A stretch of 64,000 bases of DNA, from assembly GCF_003721595.1 (NCBI RefSeq), contig NZ_RJJR01000006.1, positions 1-64,000 of the forward strand. Direction: 5' to 3'. The position numbers and the translations under genes were made by a program. Every line of letters starts with the position of its first letter. Position 1 is the first letter of the stretch. Under the pieces are notes generated by a model. It did no database searches, was not told where the DNA came from, and saw only the letters and a program-made list of their open reading frames with translations. The stretch is from Hanamia caeni (GTDB taxonomy: Bacteria; Bacteroidota; Bacteroidia; Chitinophagales; Chitinophagaceae). Below, piece after piece: positions 46,481 to 55,604 of this stretch.

Positions 46481-47122
46481 TTACAGGTAGATAATTTTTT
46501 CTTCTTTAAAAAAATCCAAAGGTTTCAAATCGGCGAAAATCATGGCGGCGTTGCGTTTTACACATTCTTCATAAATTAATTCCATCGCTTTTTTCCGGTT
46601 GTCTTCATCAAGATGGCTGTAAGGCTCATCTAATAACAGAAAATCAAAGGGCTGCATCAAAGCGCGTATGATAGCAATGCGTTGTTGCTCGCCATAGCTA
46701 CATGTTTTTACCTGCTGCTGAAGCTTGCTTTCGATGCCCAGCCTTTTGGCCATTACAGTGATTTGTTCCTTGGTATGGAAAGGATCTAAGATTCTTTTTA
46801 TCTCAATATTTTCCATGACTGTATGTTTTTCAAACAAACGCAAATCCTGGAAAATAATACTAATCTTGTTTTGCCTGAATGCAGAAAATCTTTCAACTGA
46901 AAGATTTTTTATATCCTCATCATCATAAAAAACTGAGCCTGAATAGTCTTTTCTTAATCCATATATAAAATGAACGAGGGAAGTTTTTCCACTGCCTGAT
47001 GGGGCTACGATATGCAAATGTTCCCCCTTATGTATGGCAATTTTTTTTTCCCACACTTCTGAATTTTCCCAGTTTTCTTTGCTGATATATTTAGGAGCAA
47101 CATTATTCAGAGTTATCGTCAT
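46481..47122 (-). CDS. ABC transporter ATPase with altered H-loop
   Basis: A 213-residue ABC ATPase of the LolD/FtsE type, partner of the permease gene that follows. Walker A is APSGSGKT (40-47), the Q-loop is Q92, the signature is SYGEQ (142-146) and Walker B is FLLLDEP (161-167). The H-loop histidine, expected near residue 197, is an alanine (FADL where THDL is usual), which would weaken ATP hydrolysis. This may matter for how the transporter works, or it may be a structural change in this lineage. Confidence 0.85.
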   Translation of the reverse strand: MTITLNNVAPKYISKENWENSEVWEKKIAIHKGEHLHIVAPSGSGKTSLVHFIYGLRKDYSGSVFYDDEDIKNLSVERFSAFRQNKISIIFQDLRLFEKHTVMENIEIKRILDPFHTKEQITVMAKRLGIESKLQQQVKTCSYGEQQRIAIIRALMQPFDFLLLDEPYSHLDEDNRKKAMELIYEECVKRNAAMIFADLKPLDFFKEEKIIYL

Positions 47123-47146
47123 CCTGCATTTTTTAAAACAGTAATT

Positions 47147-48799
47147 CTATTTAACAGTATCCACGGGAGGCACAACCAGCAAGGAATCCAACTGGCTCAT
47201 ATTATTTGCCTGCTCAGCTTTTTCCTGCTGGTGAATCAGATACAGTTGATCAATATAATGGCTTAATTGTTTTAGGCTATTGCTGTCTTTATTTATAAAA
47301 TTGATATTGGTGTGAAAGCTGAAGCCGCCATCATTAAATTCGCCGCCGGTTGAAATAATATTATTCCACAAGTTCAGGCTTTGTTCAATTAATTGTTTTC
47401 TGCCAGGTTTTTCATTTGCAACAGCAGAAAATTGTGCAAGAAGTTTATGAACATCAAAATAAAAAGCAACGGGATGTCCGGAAAGTTCTTTATCAAAATC
47501 AAATTTACTATTGGACTTTCCTTCGAGGTATTGACTCGCAAAAGAAGCTGAATTGCTTATCGCTAACAGTTTGTCATTTGTTTGAATATTTACCAGCGAG
47601 TCTTTGCCAAGAGCACCTGAAGTTTTCATGGCGGCCGCCAAAAGCTTATTCATGCTCGGTTTGTCCGCTACGCCGGCTGAAAAGAGAAACCTGAAATCGG
47701 GATTTATTTTGGAGGAATCTTTGCTGATTTTTAAATCTGTAATAGCTGCCAGCCAATTGCCATCGGTTGCTTTGGAAAAATCATCCAGGTTAAATCCCAT
47801 ACTCTGCGTGTAGGTATTTATCATACCGTCCATTCCGGTTAATTTTATCATCTCTGTAATACCGGCTGGTTTAAAGTTTGCGGCCAGCAATCCTATCACA
47901 TCAGTTGAAGGAATTTTTGCTATCATATCCATATTGATATTGTTGCCCAAATTCTTTTTTACAATATCTGTTAATTCCTTGCCCAAATAAAATTTCTGTG
48001 ACACGTCAACATGGCCATTTTCAAAATTAATTGCATAAGTAGTTTGATTGTCTTTCACAAATGCATCTAACTTCAGCATTCCCAACATGCCAAGATTGCC
48101 GGAATTCCTGATTAGCGCATCATTGTTTTGGTAAACATGGATATCTCCTTTTTCTTTTAAAAGCGAAGCGTAGATTTTATTCTCTGCAAGCGAGCTGTCC
48201 GCTTTTAAAGAAAATAATTTTTTGCAAAGGGATATAAACTCTGCGCTCCTGTCTGCCGGGGGAGTATTGATTGGGGTATCACCTTCATTTTCCCCTTTCT
48301 CAAAATGGTATTTTCCATTTTCAGGATTCATTACATAAATAAAATAATTTTTATTCCAGCCAACCACATTATTTTCTTTGAGGTTCATAATACTGAGCTC
48401 GCCATCTTTTGTGGCAGGCTGCCCCGTTGAAAAGTTATTATTGAATTGGCCAAAATCACTTTCATGGTTGATTTTGCCTTCGGCGGCTACATATCTTTTG
48501 CCATTGTGTACTGCAGTAAAAAATACTAATCCATTGTCGAAATCAATGCCGCTTGATGCCGGATTTTCAAGAAGTTTCCTGCTCCATTCCTGCATTGATG
48601 AATCAGCAATAATTTTTTTATATACAGCAGTTTGTTGAATATCATTCCACGACATTTTCTTACTCAGCGACTGCAAATCTATTTGTGCGACAAATCCTGC
48701 ATTTTCAGGAATCATTTTTCCTGCTTCATTTTGCTTGCCGCAGGAAGAAAAGAATAAAACGATTAGGCTCAGGATGGCTGCGGATAAAAAAGATTTCAT
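47147..48799 (-). CDS. DUF4836 lipoprotein
   Basis: A 550-residue lipoprotein (lipobox LFFSSC, C20). DUF4836 family marks: KMIPENAGFVAQIDLQSLSKKMSWNDI near the start, IDFDNGLVFFTAV, and a repeated two-lobe layout with AKIPSTDVIGLLAANFKPAG and LSGHPVAFYFDVHKLLAQFSAVAN. Function is unknown, and the family is largely limited to Bacteroidota. It lies 24 bases before the ABC ATPase gene on the same strand, so all three may be one operon. Confidence 0.82.
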   Translation of the reverse strand: MKSFLSAAILSLIVLFFSSCGKQNEAGKMIPENAGFVAQIDLQSLSKKMSWNDIQQTAVYKKIIADSSMQEWSRKLLENPASSGIDFDNGLVFFTAVHNGKRYVAAEGKINHESDFGQFNNNFSTGQPATKDGELSIMNLKENNVVGWNKNYFIYVMNPENGKYHFEKGENEGDTPINTPPADRSAEFISLCKKLFSLKADSSLAENKIYASLLKEKGDIHVYQNNDALIRNSGNLGMLGMLKLDAFVKDNQTTYAINFENGHVDVSQKFYLGKELTDIVKKNLGNNINMDMIAKIPSTDVIGLLAANFKPAGITEMIKLTGMDGMINTYTQSMGFNLDDFSKATDGNWLAAITDLKISKDSSKINPDFRFLFSAGVADKPSMNKLLAAAMKTSGALGKDSLVNIQTNDKLLAISNSASFASQYLEGKSNSKFDFDKELSGHPVAFYFDVHKLLAQFSAVANEKPGRKQLIEQSLNLWNNIISTGGEFNDGGFSFHTNINFINKDSNSLKQLSHYIDQLYLIHQQEKAEQANNMSQLDSLLVVPPVDTVK

Positions 48800-48862
48800 T
48801 GAATTATTTTTAAGTAAAGAAATTAATGTTTATTTAAATGTAAGTGTATTTTTTTAAAGACA

Positions 48863-50254
48863 TCAGAACCGAAGGAATGCTGCGGTTAAGTATTTAAATA
48901 AATCATTCTGGGCAATTGTTTCCTGGGTTCCTTTCTCAAGATTTTTTATCACGCAGCTTTTGTCCTGCATCTCTTTTGAACCGATGATAACCGCATAACC
49001 GATATTTTTTCTGGTCGCATATTTAAATTGTTTTTCCATTTTTGAATCCTCATAAAACAGTTCGCATTTTATATCGTTGCGCCGCAGTTGCTGCATTAAT
49101 TGATACGCGTTTTTGCTTTCTTCTTTTCCAAGGTTAAAAAACAATACCTGCGTGGGCTCATATATATTTTCCGGGAAAAGATTTAGTTCTTCCAACACAT
49201 CATAAATCCGGTCAAGCCCAAAGCTAATGCCAACGCCGGGTACACCCGGAACGCCGAATAAACCCGTTAGATTATCATACCGGCCTCCGCCGCCAATGCT
49301 TCCCATCTGTACATTTTTTGCTTTCACTTCGTAAATAGTTCCGGTATAATAATTTAATCCGCGGGCTAAAGTAAAATCTACTTTAATTGTTGCTTTACTG
49401 TCTTCGCTTAAAGAACTATTGAGATAACTGAGTATAAATTCTAATTCTTCAATTCCTTTTTTTCCCGAATCAGTGGCGCCCACAATTTCTTTCACGCGGT
49501 CTAATTTTTCATGGTTTGTACCATTAAGCGACACATAATTTTCAATGACTGACATATTTTTTTCAGAAAAGCCTGCTGCAGAAAGCTCTTCCTTTACTTT
49601 GCTGATTCCTATTTTTTCAAGCTTATCGATCGCTATCGTCAGTTCGTTTAATTTATCTGTTGACTGGGTAACTTCAGCCAGCGCAGCAAGAATTTTTCTG
49701 TTGTTTATTTTTAAATCTACCGGAAGCTTTAATTTCTTAAACACATCTATATAAATTTCTGTTAGCTCGGTATCACTTATCAGGGAGTGCGTACCCGCTA
49801 TATCTGCATCACACTGCAGGAATTCTCTGTAGCGGCCCTTTTGCGGCCTGTCGGCGCGCCACACAGGTTGTATCTGGTAGCGTTTAAATGGCAGAGTAAG
49901 TTTTCCAAAATTCATCGCCACGTATCGTGCAAACGGGATGGTGAGATCATACCGCAAGGCCCTTTCAGTAATTTGCTTATTGTTTTTTCCTGCCAGCACA
50001 TGTTCAAAATTCAGTACCGCCTGTGCTCTTTTTGAGGGATTGTCTAATCCATTATTTAAAATTTTAAAAATCAGTTTATCTCCTTCTTCTCCATATTTAC
50101 CCATCAGCGTTTCCAGGTTTTCCAGTGATGGAGTTTCTAACGGGTCAAAACCGTATAGCTCGAAAATATTTTTAATGGTATCTGTGATATATTTTCTTCT
50201 GCGCAGGGTATCTGCCCCAAAGTCGCGTGTTCCCTGTGGTAATGATGGCTTCAT
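48863..50254 (-). CDS. hisS: histidyl-tRNA synthetase
   Basis: Charges tRNA-His. From ATG 50254 the 463-residue enzyme begins KPSLPQGTRDF, the usual HisRS start. Class II motifs are clear: motif 2 QPVWRADRPQKGRYREFLQCDAD and motif 3 GVGISFGLDRI. The HisRS loop LARGLNYYTG is present and a C-terminal anticodon-binding domain follows (about 365-463). The frame could start 11 codons earlier at 50287, but the promoter element at 50285 lies over that codon. Confidence 0.95.
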   Translation of the reverse strand: MKPSLPQGTRDFGADTLRRRKYITDTIKNIFELYGFDPLETPSLENLETLMGKYGEEGDKLIFKILNNGLDNPSKRAQAVLNFEHVLAGKNNKQITERALRYDLTIPFARYVAMNFGKLTLPFKRYQIQPVWRADRPQKGRYREFLQCDADIAGTHSLISDTELTEIYIDVFKKLKLPVDLKINNRKILAALAEVTQSTDKLNELTIAIDKLEKIGISKVKEELSAAGFSEKNMSVIENYVSLNGTNHEKLDRVKEIVGATDSGKKGIEELEFILSYLNSSLSEDSKATIKVDFTLARGLNYYTGTIYEVKAKNVQMGSIGGGGRYDNLTGLFGVPGVPGVGISFGLDRIYDVLEELNLFPENIYEPTQVLFFNLGKEESKNAYQLMQQLRRNDIKCELFYEDSKMEKQFKYATRKNIGYAVIIGSKEMQDKSCVIKNLEKGTQETIAQNDLFKYLTAAFLRF

Positions 50255-50284
50255 AATATTCTTTCCGGCTGATTTTCTTTTTGG

Positions 50285-50292
50285 CAAAACTA
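50285..50292 (-). promoter_or_regulatory. promoter -7 element for hisS
   Basis: TAGTTTTG on the minus strand matches TAnnTTTG and lies 30 bases before ATG 50254, supporting that start. Confidence 0.55.
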
Positions 50293-50544
50293 TTATTTAA
50301 TTGTTGGAATGTTTATTGTTTGTCCTTTCGGGGGCGAAGCGATCCCATTATTGCATGAGAAGCCGAAATATGGAAATTGAGTGATTATGCATCTTTTAAG
50401 GAAAGTAAGTTTAACAGTTTTATTGCATCGCCATAAAAATTATAGGCATCTTTATTTTAAACGAAATTAAAAATAGCAGGAGCGTGTAAAGTGTGGGAAT
50501 TTCTCCATTTTATTATATCTTGCCGTTTGTCAAAAAAAAGTGAT

Positions 50545-50796
50545 ATGAGTTTGGAAGAATTCGAAAACACGCCTGATACAAAAACCAAGCGGTATGTTTT
50601 GATGAGGACTATTACTGATTTGGGTATGGGAATTATTTACGTAGGAGTAGGAGTCGTAATTTTATTGGCTAAGCAGTTTAATTTTCAAAGTGTTTTTACA
50701 GTTGGAATTCTTGCAAAGATTTTTGCTGTGATGGTTATTATCTACGGAAGCTGGAGAATATACCGCGGACTCAAAAAAAAATATTTCAAGGAATGA
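50545..50796 (+). CDS. small membrane protein before the PstS-like gene
   Basis: An 83-residue protein with two membrane helices (about 22-42 and 50-72; DLGMGIIYVGVGVVILLA and GILAKIFAVMVIIYGSW) and a basic tail RGLKKKYF. ATG 50545 is the natural start; an upstream ATG at 50491 adds an unlikely N-terminus. It overlaps the PstS-like gene by 4 bases (ATGA), so the two are coupled. Function is unknown. Confidence 0.7.
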   Translation: MSLEEFENTPDTKTKRYVLMRTITDLGMGIIYVGVGVVILLAKQFNFQSVFTVGILAKIFAVMVIIYGSWRIYRGLKKKYFKE

Positions 50797-51725
50797 TGAT
50801 TAGGAAGAATATAAGGATTTCAATAATTGCCGGTTCTCTGATAGCGCTTTTTTCTATTTTTTTTATAAGTTGCCATCAAAGTAAAAGAACCGATTTAGAT
50901 ACGCCAAGCAGTGGAACTATTCATATCAGCGTAGATGAAAGTTTTAAGCCGGTTATTGATTCTCAAATCAAAGTTTTTGAAGCATTATATCCTAAGGCAA
51001 AAATCATTGCCGAATATAAACCGGAAGCAGAATGTTTCAAAGATTTGATAAAAGATAGCACCCACATGATAATTGTTACGCGTGGGCTTACTCCCGAAGA
51101 AGAAAAATTTTATAAGGATAGTTTAAGTTATTCGCCCACATGGTCTAAGGTAGCCAATGATGCTATTGCCGTGATAGAAAATCGTGAGTCAAAAGATTCA
51201 TTGCTTACTATGGAGCAGATTAGGGGCATATTAGACGGAAGTACCGGCGATACAACACTCGCCGTTTTTGATGGTCTGAAAGAGACCAGCACTGTGAGGT
51301 TTGCGGTAGATTCTATTTTAAGGGGAAAACCTTTGGATCCTAAAAAAGTTTTTGCAGAAGATGGAAGCCAGCAGGTAATTGATTATGTTTCTACTCATAC
51401 GGGAGTTTTGGGTTTTGTAGGCGTAAGCTGGATTGGGAATCCCGAGGATAGCAGCCAGTTATCTTTTCTTAATAAAGTAAGGATAGCTTCTATTAAATGT
51501 TCCTGCCCTGAAGAATCTTATATTCAACCTTACCAGGCAAACATTATTTTAAAAAGATACCCAATGGTACGCGGTTTGTATTATATTTTAAAAGAAAATT
51601 ATAATGGACTGGGAAGCGGCTTTGCTACTTTCCTGGAATATGAACGGGGGCAATTGATATTTAGCAGGGCTTATCTTGCTCCGGCAAAAATGAATTTCAC
51701 CATACGCAAGGCGAACAACGAATAG
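50793..51725 (+). CDS. PstS-like substrate-binding lipoprotein
   Basis: A 310-residue lipoprotein (C27 in FFISC) with a periplasmic binding fold like phosphate-binding PstS proteins: TIHISVDESFKPVIDSQIKVFEALYP, MIIVTRGLTPEEEKFY and TGVLGFVGVSWIG. No phosphate permease or ATPase genes are near. In Bacteroidota such proteins often sit with TonB/Exb or TPR genes instead, and may not move phosphate. It is coupled to the small membrane gene and followed 45 bases later by a TPR gene. Confidence 0.8.
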   Translation: MMIRKNIRISIIAGSLIALFSIFFISCHQSKRTDLDTPSSGTIHISVDESFKPVIDSQIKVFEALYPKAKIIAEYKPEAECFKDLIKDSTHMIIVTRGLTPEEEKFYKDSLSYSPTWSKVANDAIAVIENRESKDSLLTMEQIRGILDGSTGDTTLAVFDGLKETSTVRFAVDSILRGKPLDPKKVFAEDGSQQVIDYVSTHTGVLGFVGVSWIGNPEDSSQLSFLNKVRIASIKCSCPEESYIQPYQANIILKRYPMVRGLYYILKENYNGLGSGFATFLEYERGQLIFSRAYLAPAKMNFTIRKANNE

Positions 51726-51770
51726 ATTCGAAATCAAAACCAGTAATTATAAAAAGTAAAATTTGAAAAA

Positions 51771-53447
51771 ATGAAAAAAATCGGACTTGTTGCATCTTTA
51801 ATTTTAATGGCTAATTTCTTGTTTGCTCAAAGCGTTAGCGACGGAAGAAAATTATTGGCCCGTGAGAGGTATCAAAGTGCAGAGGATGTTTTTAAGCAAA
51901 TCCTGGCGAAAGATCCTAAGAATACAGAAGCGGCCTACTGGCTCGGCCAGACTTATCTTGACGAAGACCGGCCCTATGTGGATACAGCGGCTGCCAAGGA
52001 TTTGTATCAAAAAACTCTTCAGGCCAATCCAAATGATGCCTTGCTCATGATAGGCATGGGGCAGATTGACATTATGGAAGGAAACAAAGATGCTGCGAAA
52101 AACAAATTTGAAACCGCCATCGACAATACCAAAAAGAGAAATCTTCCGGACATATTATATGCGGTGGGAAGAGCTAATATTGAACCGAAAGGTGGCGATA
52201 TTATGTATGGCATTGAAAAATTAAAGGAAGCCGCAGAAAGAGATAAAAAAAATGCGGAAATCTATAATGAAATCGGGCTTGGCTATTGGAAACTTCATGA
52301 TGGAGGAAACGCAACTTCAAATTTCCAGACTGCCTTATCCCTTGATCCTTCTGATGCCATGGCCAACTTTTACATCGGTAGAATTTTTGAAACCCAGGGA
52401 TATGGCCAGGAGCCTATCTACATGAGATATTATCAAGATGCAATCAAAGCAGACCCCGCTTATGCACCGGTTTATTATTGGTTGTATTCTTATTATTACA
52501 CACGTGACGTAAACAAAGCCGCCGAATATCTGAACAAATACATTGCAAATGCAGACAACGATTCAAGAAACTGTTATGCAAAAGCGTCTTTATTATTTGT
52601 ATCGAAAAAATACCAGGAATCAATTACACAGGCAGATGCGTGTATCGATTCTACCGGCAATAAATCTGATCCAAATTTATACGGTTTGAAAGGTTACGCA
52701 TACAATGAAATGGGCGATTCACTGAAGGCAAAAGCAGCATTTGAACAATTTTTCTCTGTAGCAAATCCTGATAAAATCGGTCCTAACGATTATAAAACTT
52801 ATGGCGAGATATTATTAAAAATTCCAGGGCAGGAAGCCGCGGGCATAAGTTATATTAACAAAGCGATTGAGCTGGATACGTTAAAGGCTAACAAAATCAA
52901 ATATGCTAAAGACGTCGCGCAAAACCTGGCAAATGCCAAAAAATATGCAGAGGCGGGAAAATGGTTTGGGAGAGTTTTGCAACTTGACAGCAGCTACGGT
53001 AAAACAGATCTTTTTTATGCAGGATACAATGATTTACTCGGTCAGAATTACGTAACCGCAGATTCTGTTTTTAAATTATATCAGCAAAAATACCCTGAAG
53101 ATGCTTATGGCTGGTATTTGGGCGGACATGCTGTAGAAGGAATTGATACAGCAGAAACAGGAATGGCTAAGCCTCTTTATGAAAAAGTGATTGCCATTGC
53201 AGATACTACCCAGGATAAGGCTTCCATAAAAGATAAGCTAGTGCCATCTTTAAGATATATGGTGGCTTATTATTATAATATTCAGCACCAGGTTGATTCT
53301 GCAATTATGTATAATAATAAGATTCTTGAGATAGAACCTACAGATGCAACCGCTTTAAAAACGAAGGAAGCTTTGGACACCGTACAAAAGCAGCAAAAAT
53401 CAGCGGCCGATAAAGCCCAAAAGCCTGCAGCCGATACTAAGAAATAA
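51771..53447 (+). CDS. exported TPR-repeat protein
   Basis: A 558-residue protein with a signal peptide (cleaved after about FAQ, residue 20) and many tetratricopeptide repeats. Examples are the segments starting near 30, 65, 100, 160 and 230, each with a W/Y-LG-Y-A-P pattern such as NTEAAYWLGQTYLDE and PSDAMANFYIGRIFE. The tail is rich in Lys/Gln/Ala. It probably acts as a protein-interaction scaffold in the periplasm. It follows the PstS-like gene closely, and the operon ends at the terminator 53470. Confidence 0.85.
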   Translation: MKKIGLVASLILMANFLFAQSVSDGRKLLARERYQSAEDVFKQILAKDPKNTEAAYWLGQTYLDEDRPYVDTAAAKDLYQKTLQANPNDALLMIGMGQIDIMEGNKDAAKNKFETAIDNTKKRNLPDILYAVGRANIEPKGGDIMYGIEKLKEAAERDKKNAEIYNEIGLGYWKLHDGGNATSNFQTALSLDPSDAMANFYIGRIFETQGYGQEPIYMRYYQDAIKADPAYAPVYYWLYSYYYTRDVNKAAEYLNKYIANADNDSRNCYAKASLLFVSKKYQESITQADACIDSTGNKSDPNLYGLKGYAYNEMGDSLKAKAAFEQFFSVANPDKIGPNDYKTYGEILLKIPGQEAAGISYINKAIELDTLKANKIKYAKDVAQNLANAKKYAEAGKWFGRVLQLDSSYGKTDLFYAGYNDLLGQNYVTADSVFKLYQQKYPEDAYGWYLGGHAVEGIDTAETGMAKPLYEKVIAIADTTQDKASIKDKLVPSLRYMVAYYYNIQHQVDSAIMYNNKILEIEPTDATALKTKEALDTVQKQQKSAADKAQKPAADTKK

Positions 53448-53469
53448 TATTTTATTCTTTTGAATTAAA

Positions 53470-53497
53470 AAAACTTCCGCCAGCCGGAAGTTTTTTG
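53470..53497 (+). terminator. intrinsic terminator after the TPR gene
   Basis: ACTTCCG/CGGAAGT pair across a CCAGC loop, extended by A/T pairs, and are followed by a T-run, 22 bases after the TPR stop. Confidence 0.9.
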
Positions 53498-53590
53498 TTT
53501 ATGCAGCCATGACTAATTAGAAAAATCTTTCAATTTGACAATTAAAAACTGCGATATGATTTCTGTCATGGATTATTGGCAGAGCTATCT

Positions 53591-53598
53591 TACTTTTG
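53591..53598 (+). promoter_or_regulatory. promoter -7 element for the nuo operon
   Basis: TACTTTTG matches TAnnTTTG exactly. Transcription would begin about 53605, so the nuoA start must lie after it (TTG 53618 or GTG 53648). Confidence 0.7.
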
Positions 53599-53617
53599 CA
53601 ACATTAAACTTCAAGTT

Positions 53618-54019
53618 TTGATATACAATTTGTTACAGATCCAGGCCGTGAACAGCACCTCCAATTATCTACCAATCGGCATTCAGTTAATATTTGCTTT
53701 GGGACTTTTATCGCTGATGATTTACGGCACCAGCGTGCTTGGGCCTAAAAGAAAAACTTCGGATAAGCTGATCAACTTTGAAGGCGGGATTGAAATAAAA
53801 GGTAATGCAAGAAAACCCATTGCGGTTAAATATTTTCTTGTAGCTATCTTGTTTGTTTTGTTTGATGTAGAAGTAATTTTCTTCTATCCTTATGCTGTAA
53901 ATTTCAGGGAATTGGGCTGGAGGGGTTTTGGTGCAATTTGTATGTTTACTGGCTTATTTCTTACCGGATATTATTATGTCATTAAGAAAGGAGGATTAAA
54001 TTGGGAAGATGAAAGTTAA
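53618..54019 (+). CDS. nuoA: NADH-quinone oxidoreductase subunit A
   Basis: Membrane subunit of complex I; about 133 residues and three helices. The signature LVAILFVLFDVEVIFFYPYAV, with its acidic residues, is present, as is FEGGIEIKGNARKP in the loop. No ATG is suitable. TTG 53618 or GTG 53648 are the possible starts, because the promoter at 53591 excludes an upstream codon at 53576. It begins the nuo operon. Confidence 0.92.
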   Translation: MIYNLLQIQAVNSTSNYLPIGIQLIFALGLLSLMIYGTSVLGPKRKTSDKLINFEGGIEIKGNARKPIAVKYFLVAILFVLFDVEVIFFYPYAVNFRELGWRGFGAICMFTGLFLTGYYYVIKKGGLNWEDES

Positions 54020-54150
54020 TGTGACGATGTGATAATTAGCTAATGTGCTAATGTTGAAAATGTGAAATGGAAGAGTCTATAAAAAAATATATTTCAAAAA
54101 ATGAAGTTAGCTAATTAGCAAATAAGCTGATTAGCTAATTGGCTAATTAA
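54020..54150. repeat. degenerate GCTAATTAG repeat between nuoA and nuoB
   Basis: Many copies of GCTAATTAG-like units and their near-palindromes (TTAGCTAATTAGC, GCTGATTAGC, TTGGCTAATTAAAG) fill two blocks, 54034-54052 and 54107-54150, with AT-rich DNA between. The 138-base gap is unusual inside this otherwise tight operon. Confidence 0.7.
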
Positions 54151-54157
54151 AGAAATT

Positions 54158-54742
54158 ATGGCACGTCCTGTTCAATATAATATAACCAACAAACCACTGG
54201 AAAAACCAATTTCAATTGTTTCTTCTCCCGAGGGATATGAGGGCCAGGGATATTTTTCCTCAAAGCTCAGCGACATCGTTGGGTTAGCAAGAAAAAATTC
54301 AATCTGGCCTTTGCCGTTTGCTACAAGTTGTTGCGGCATTGAATTTATGGCGCTTATGGCGTCTCATTACGATCTGGCCAGGTTTGGTTCTGAAAGAGTC
54401 AGCTTTACGCCACGCCAGTGTGACCTTTTAATGGTGATAGGTACTATTGCGAAGAAAATGGCGCCCGTAGTTAAGCAGGTTTATTTGCAAATGGCAGAGC
54501 CGCGTTGGGTGTTGGCAATGGGTGCCTGCGCCAGTAGTGGAGGCATATTTGATACCTATTCAGTGCTTCAGGGTATCGACCAGGTGATCCCCGTGGATGT
54601 ATATGTGCCCGGCTGCCCTCCGCGCCCGGAAGCTGTAATTGACGGAATCCTGCGTGTACAGGAGCTTGTAGGGCACGAAGATTTAAGGAGAAGACATTCG
54701 GATCAATATAAAGAGTTGATGGAAACTTATGGGATTCAATAA
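54158..54742 (+). CDS. nuoB: NADH-quinone oxidoreductase subunit B
   Basis: Carries the terminal N2 [4Fe-4S] cluster that passes electrons to quinone. The 194-residue protein keeps the ligands: C58-C59 in SCCGIEFMA, C124 in GACASSGG and C153 in VPGCPPRPEA. It follows the repeat-filled gap after nuoA. nuoC begins 26 bases later. Confidence 0.96.
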   Translation: MARPVQYNITNKPLEKPISIVSSPEGYEGQGYFSSKLSDIVGLARKNSIWPLPFATSCCGIEFMALMASHYDLARFGSERVSFTPRQCDLLMVIGTIAKKMAPVVKQVYLQMAEPRWVLAMGACASSGGIFDTYSVLQGIDQVIPVDVYVPGCPPRPEAVIDGILRVQELVGHEDLRRRHSDQYKELMETYGIQ

Positions 54743-54768
54743 ATAAAGAACCATTACAAAATGTAGTT

Positions 54769-55299
54769 ATGGCTTTAACGAACGAGATAATCAGGGAAAA
54801 ATTAATAGAGAAATTCGGTGAAGAACTAACTTCCTGGGAAGAACCTTACGGAATGCTTTCCTTTAGTTCAGATAAAAACCTGAATCTTAAAGTGCTGCAA
54901 TTTTTATATGATGAAAGCACTTTGCAATTTCGTTTTCTTACCGATTTGTGTGCGGTTCACTACCCGGATAATGCAGGTAAAGAGTTGGCTGTCGTATATC
55001 ATTTACATAATTTGAAAGAAAATATCAGGCTGCGGTATAAAATATATACGCCCATTTCCAAACCTGACGTTTTCAGCGCTACGGCATTGTATTCTGCTGC
55101 CAATTGGATGGAGCGGGAAACTTATGATTTTTTCGGGGTGAATTTTGTTGGCCATCCGAACTTAAAAAGAATTTTGAACATTGACGAGATGGAATATTTT
55201 CCACTTAGGAAAGAATATCCGCTGGAAGATCAAAAGAGAACAGATAAAGACAATGAGATGTTCGGCAGGGAAGGACGTACTCCCGCATTTGTTACTTAA
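54769..55299 (+). CDS. nuoC: NADH-quinone oxidoreductase subunit C
   Basis: Peripheral-arm subunit (30-kDa type). The 176-residue protein has the family's late signature WMERETYDFFGVNFVGHPNLKRIL and the C-terminal FPLRKEYPLEDQ motif. It is a separate gene, not fused to nuoD as in E. coli. A small ORF lies between it and nuoD. Confidence 0.95.
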   Translation: MALTNEIIREKLIEKFGEELTSWEEPYGMLSFSSDKNLNLKVLQFLYDESTLQFRFLTDLCAVHYPDNAGKELAVVYHLHNLKENIRLRYKIYTPISKPDVFSATALYSAANWMERETYDFFGVNFVGHPNLKRILNIDEMEYFPLRKEYPLEDQKRTDKDNEMFGREGRTPAFVT

Positions 55300-55381
55300 T
55301 ATGTTAGCCGGATAAAATAGTGAAGCAACAAATAAGTAACTTTTTATTTTGACAGCAAAATGGCTGAATGAATATTATAGC

Positions 55382-55561
55382 ATGAAAATAATTTTTACGA
55401 GCAATCACTTAGTGATTAGGAATGTGATGATAATTTTTATCTTAATATACTCTTTGTTTTTTCCTGACAACACAGCCAAATATATATTAGTTGGAATGGG
55501 AGTTATAATGGCCATATTAAATTTGCGGCAGGAGTACGTTAGTAAAAATTACGAAAAGTAA
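55382..55561 (+). CDS. possible small membrane protein between nuoC and nuoD
   Basis: A 59-residue ORF within a 305-base gap. It has two hydrophobic stretches (about 16-30 and 35-51; VMIIFILIYSLFFP and YILVGMGVIMAILNL) and a charged tail. It has no known match and does not overlap other genes, and its base use is AT-rich. It may be a real small gene of the operon or chance coding. Confidence 0.4.
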   Translation: MKIIFTSNHLVIRNVMIIFILIYSLFFPDNTAKYILVGMGVIMAILNLRQEYVSKNYEK

Positions 55562-55604
55562 AAAAGAATGAACTTTTGCAGAGAGTGTGCTAAAAATTAA
55601 AATC

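Noticed and set aside
53576..53617. A longer N-terminus for nuoA from 53576
   Set aside because: The promoter -7 element at 53591-53598 lies inside it, so the codon would be upstream of the transcript start.
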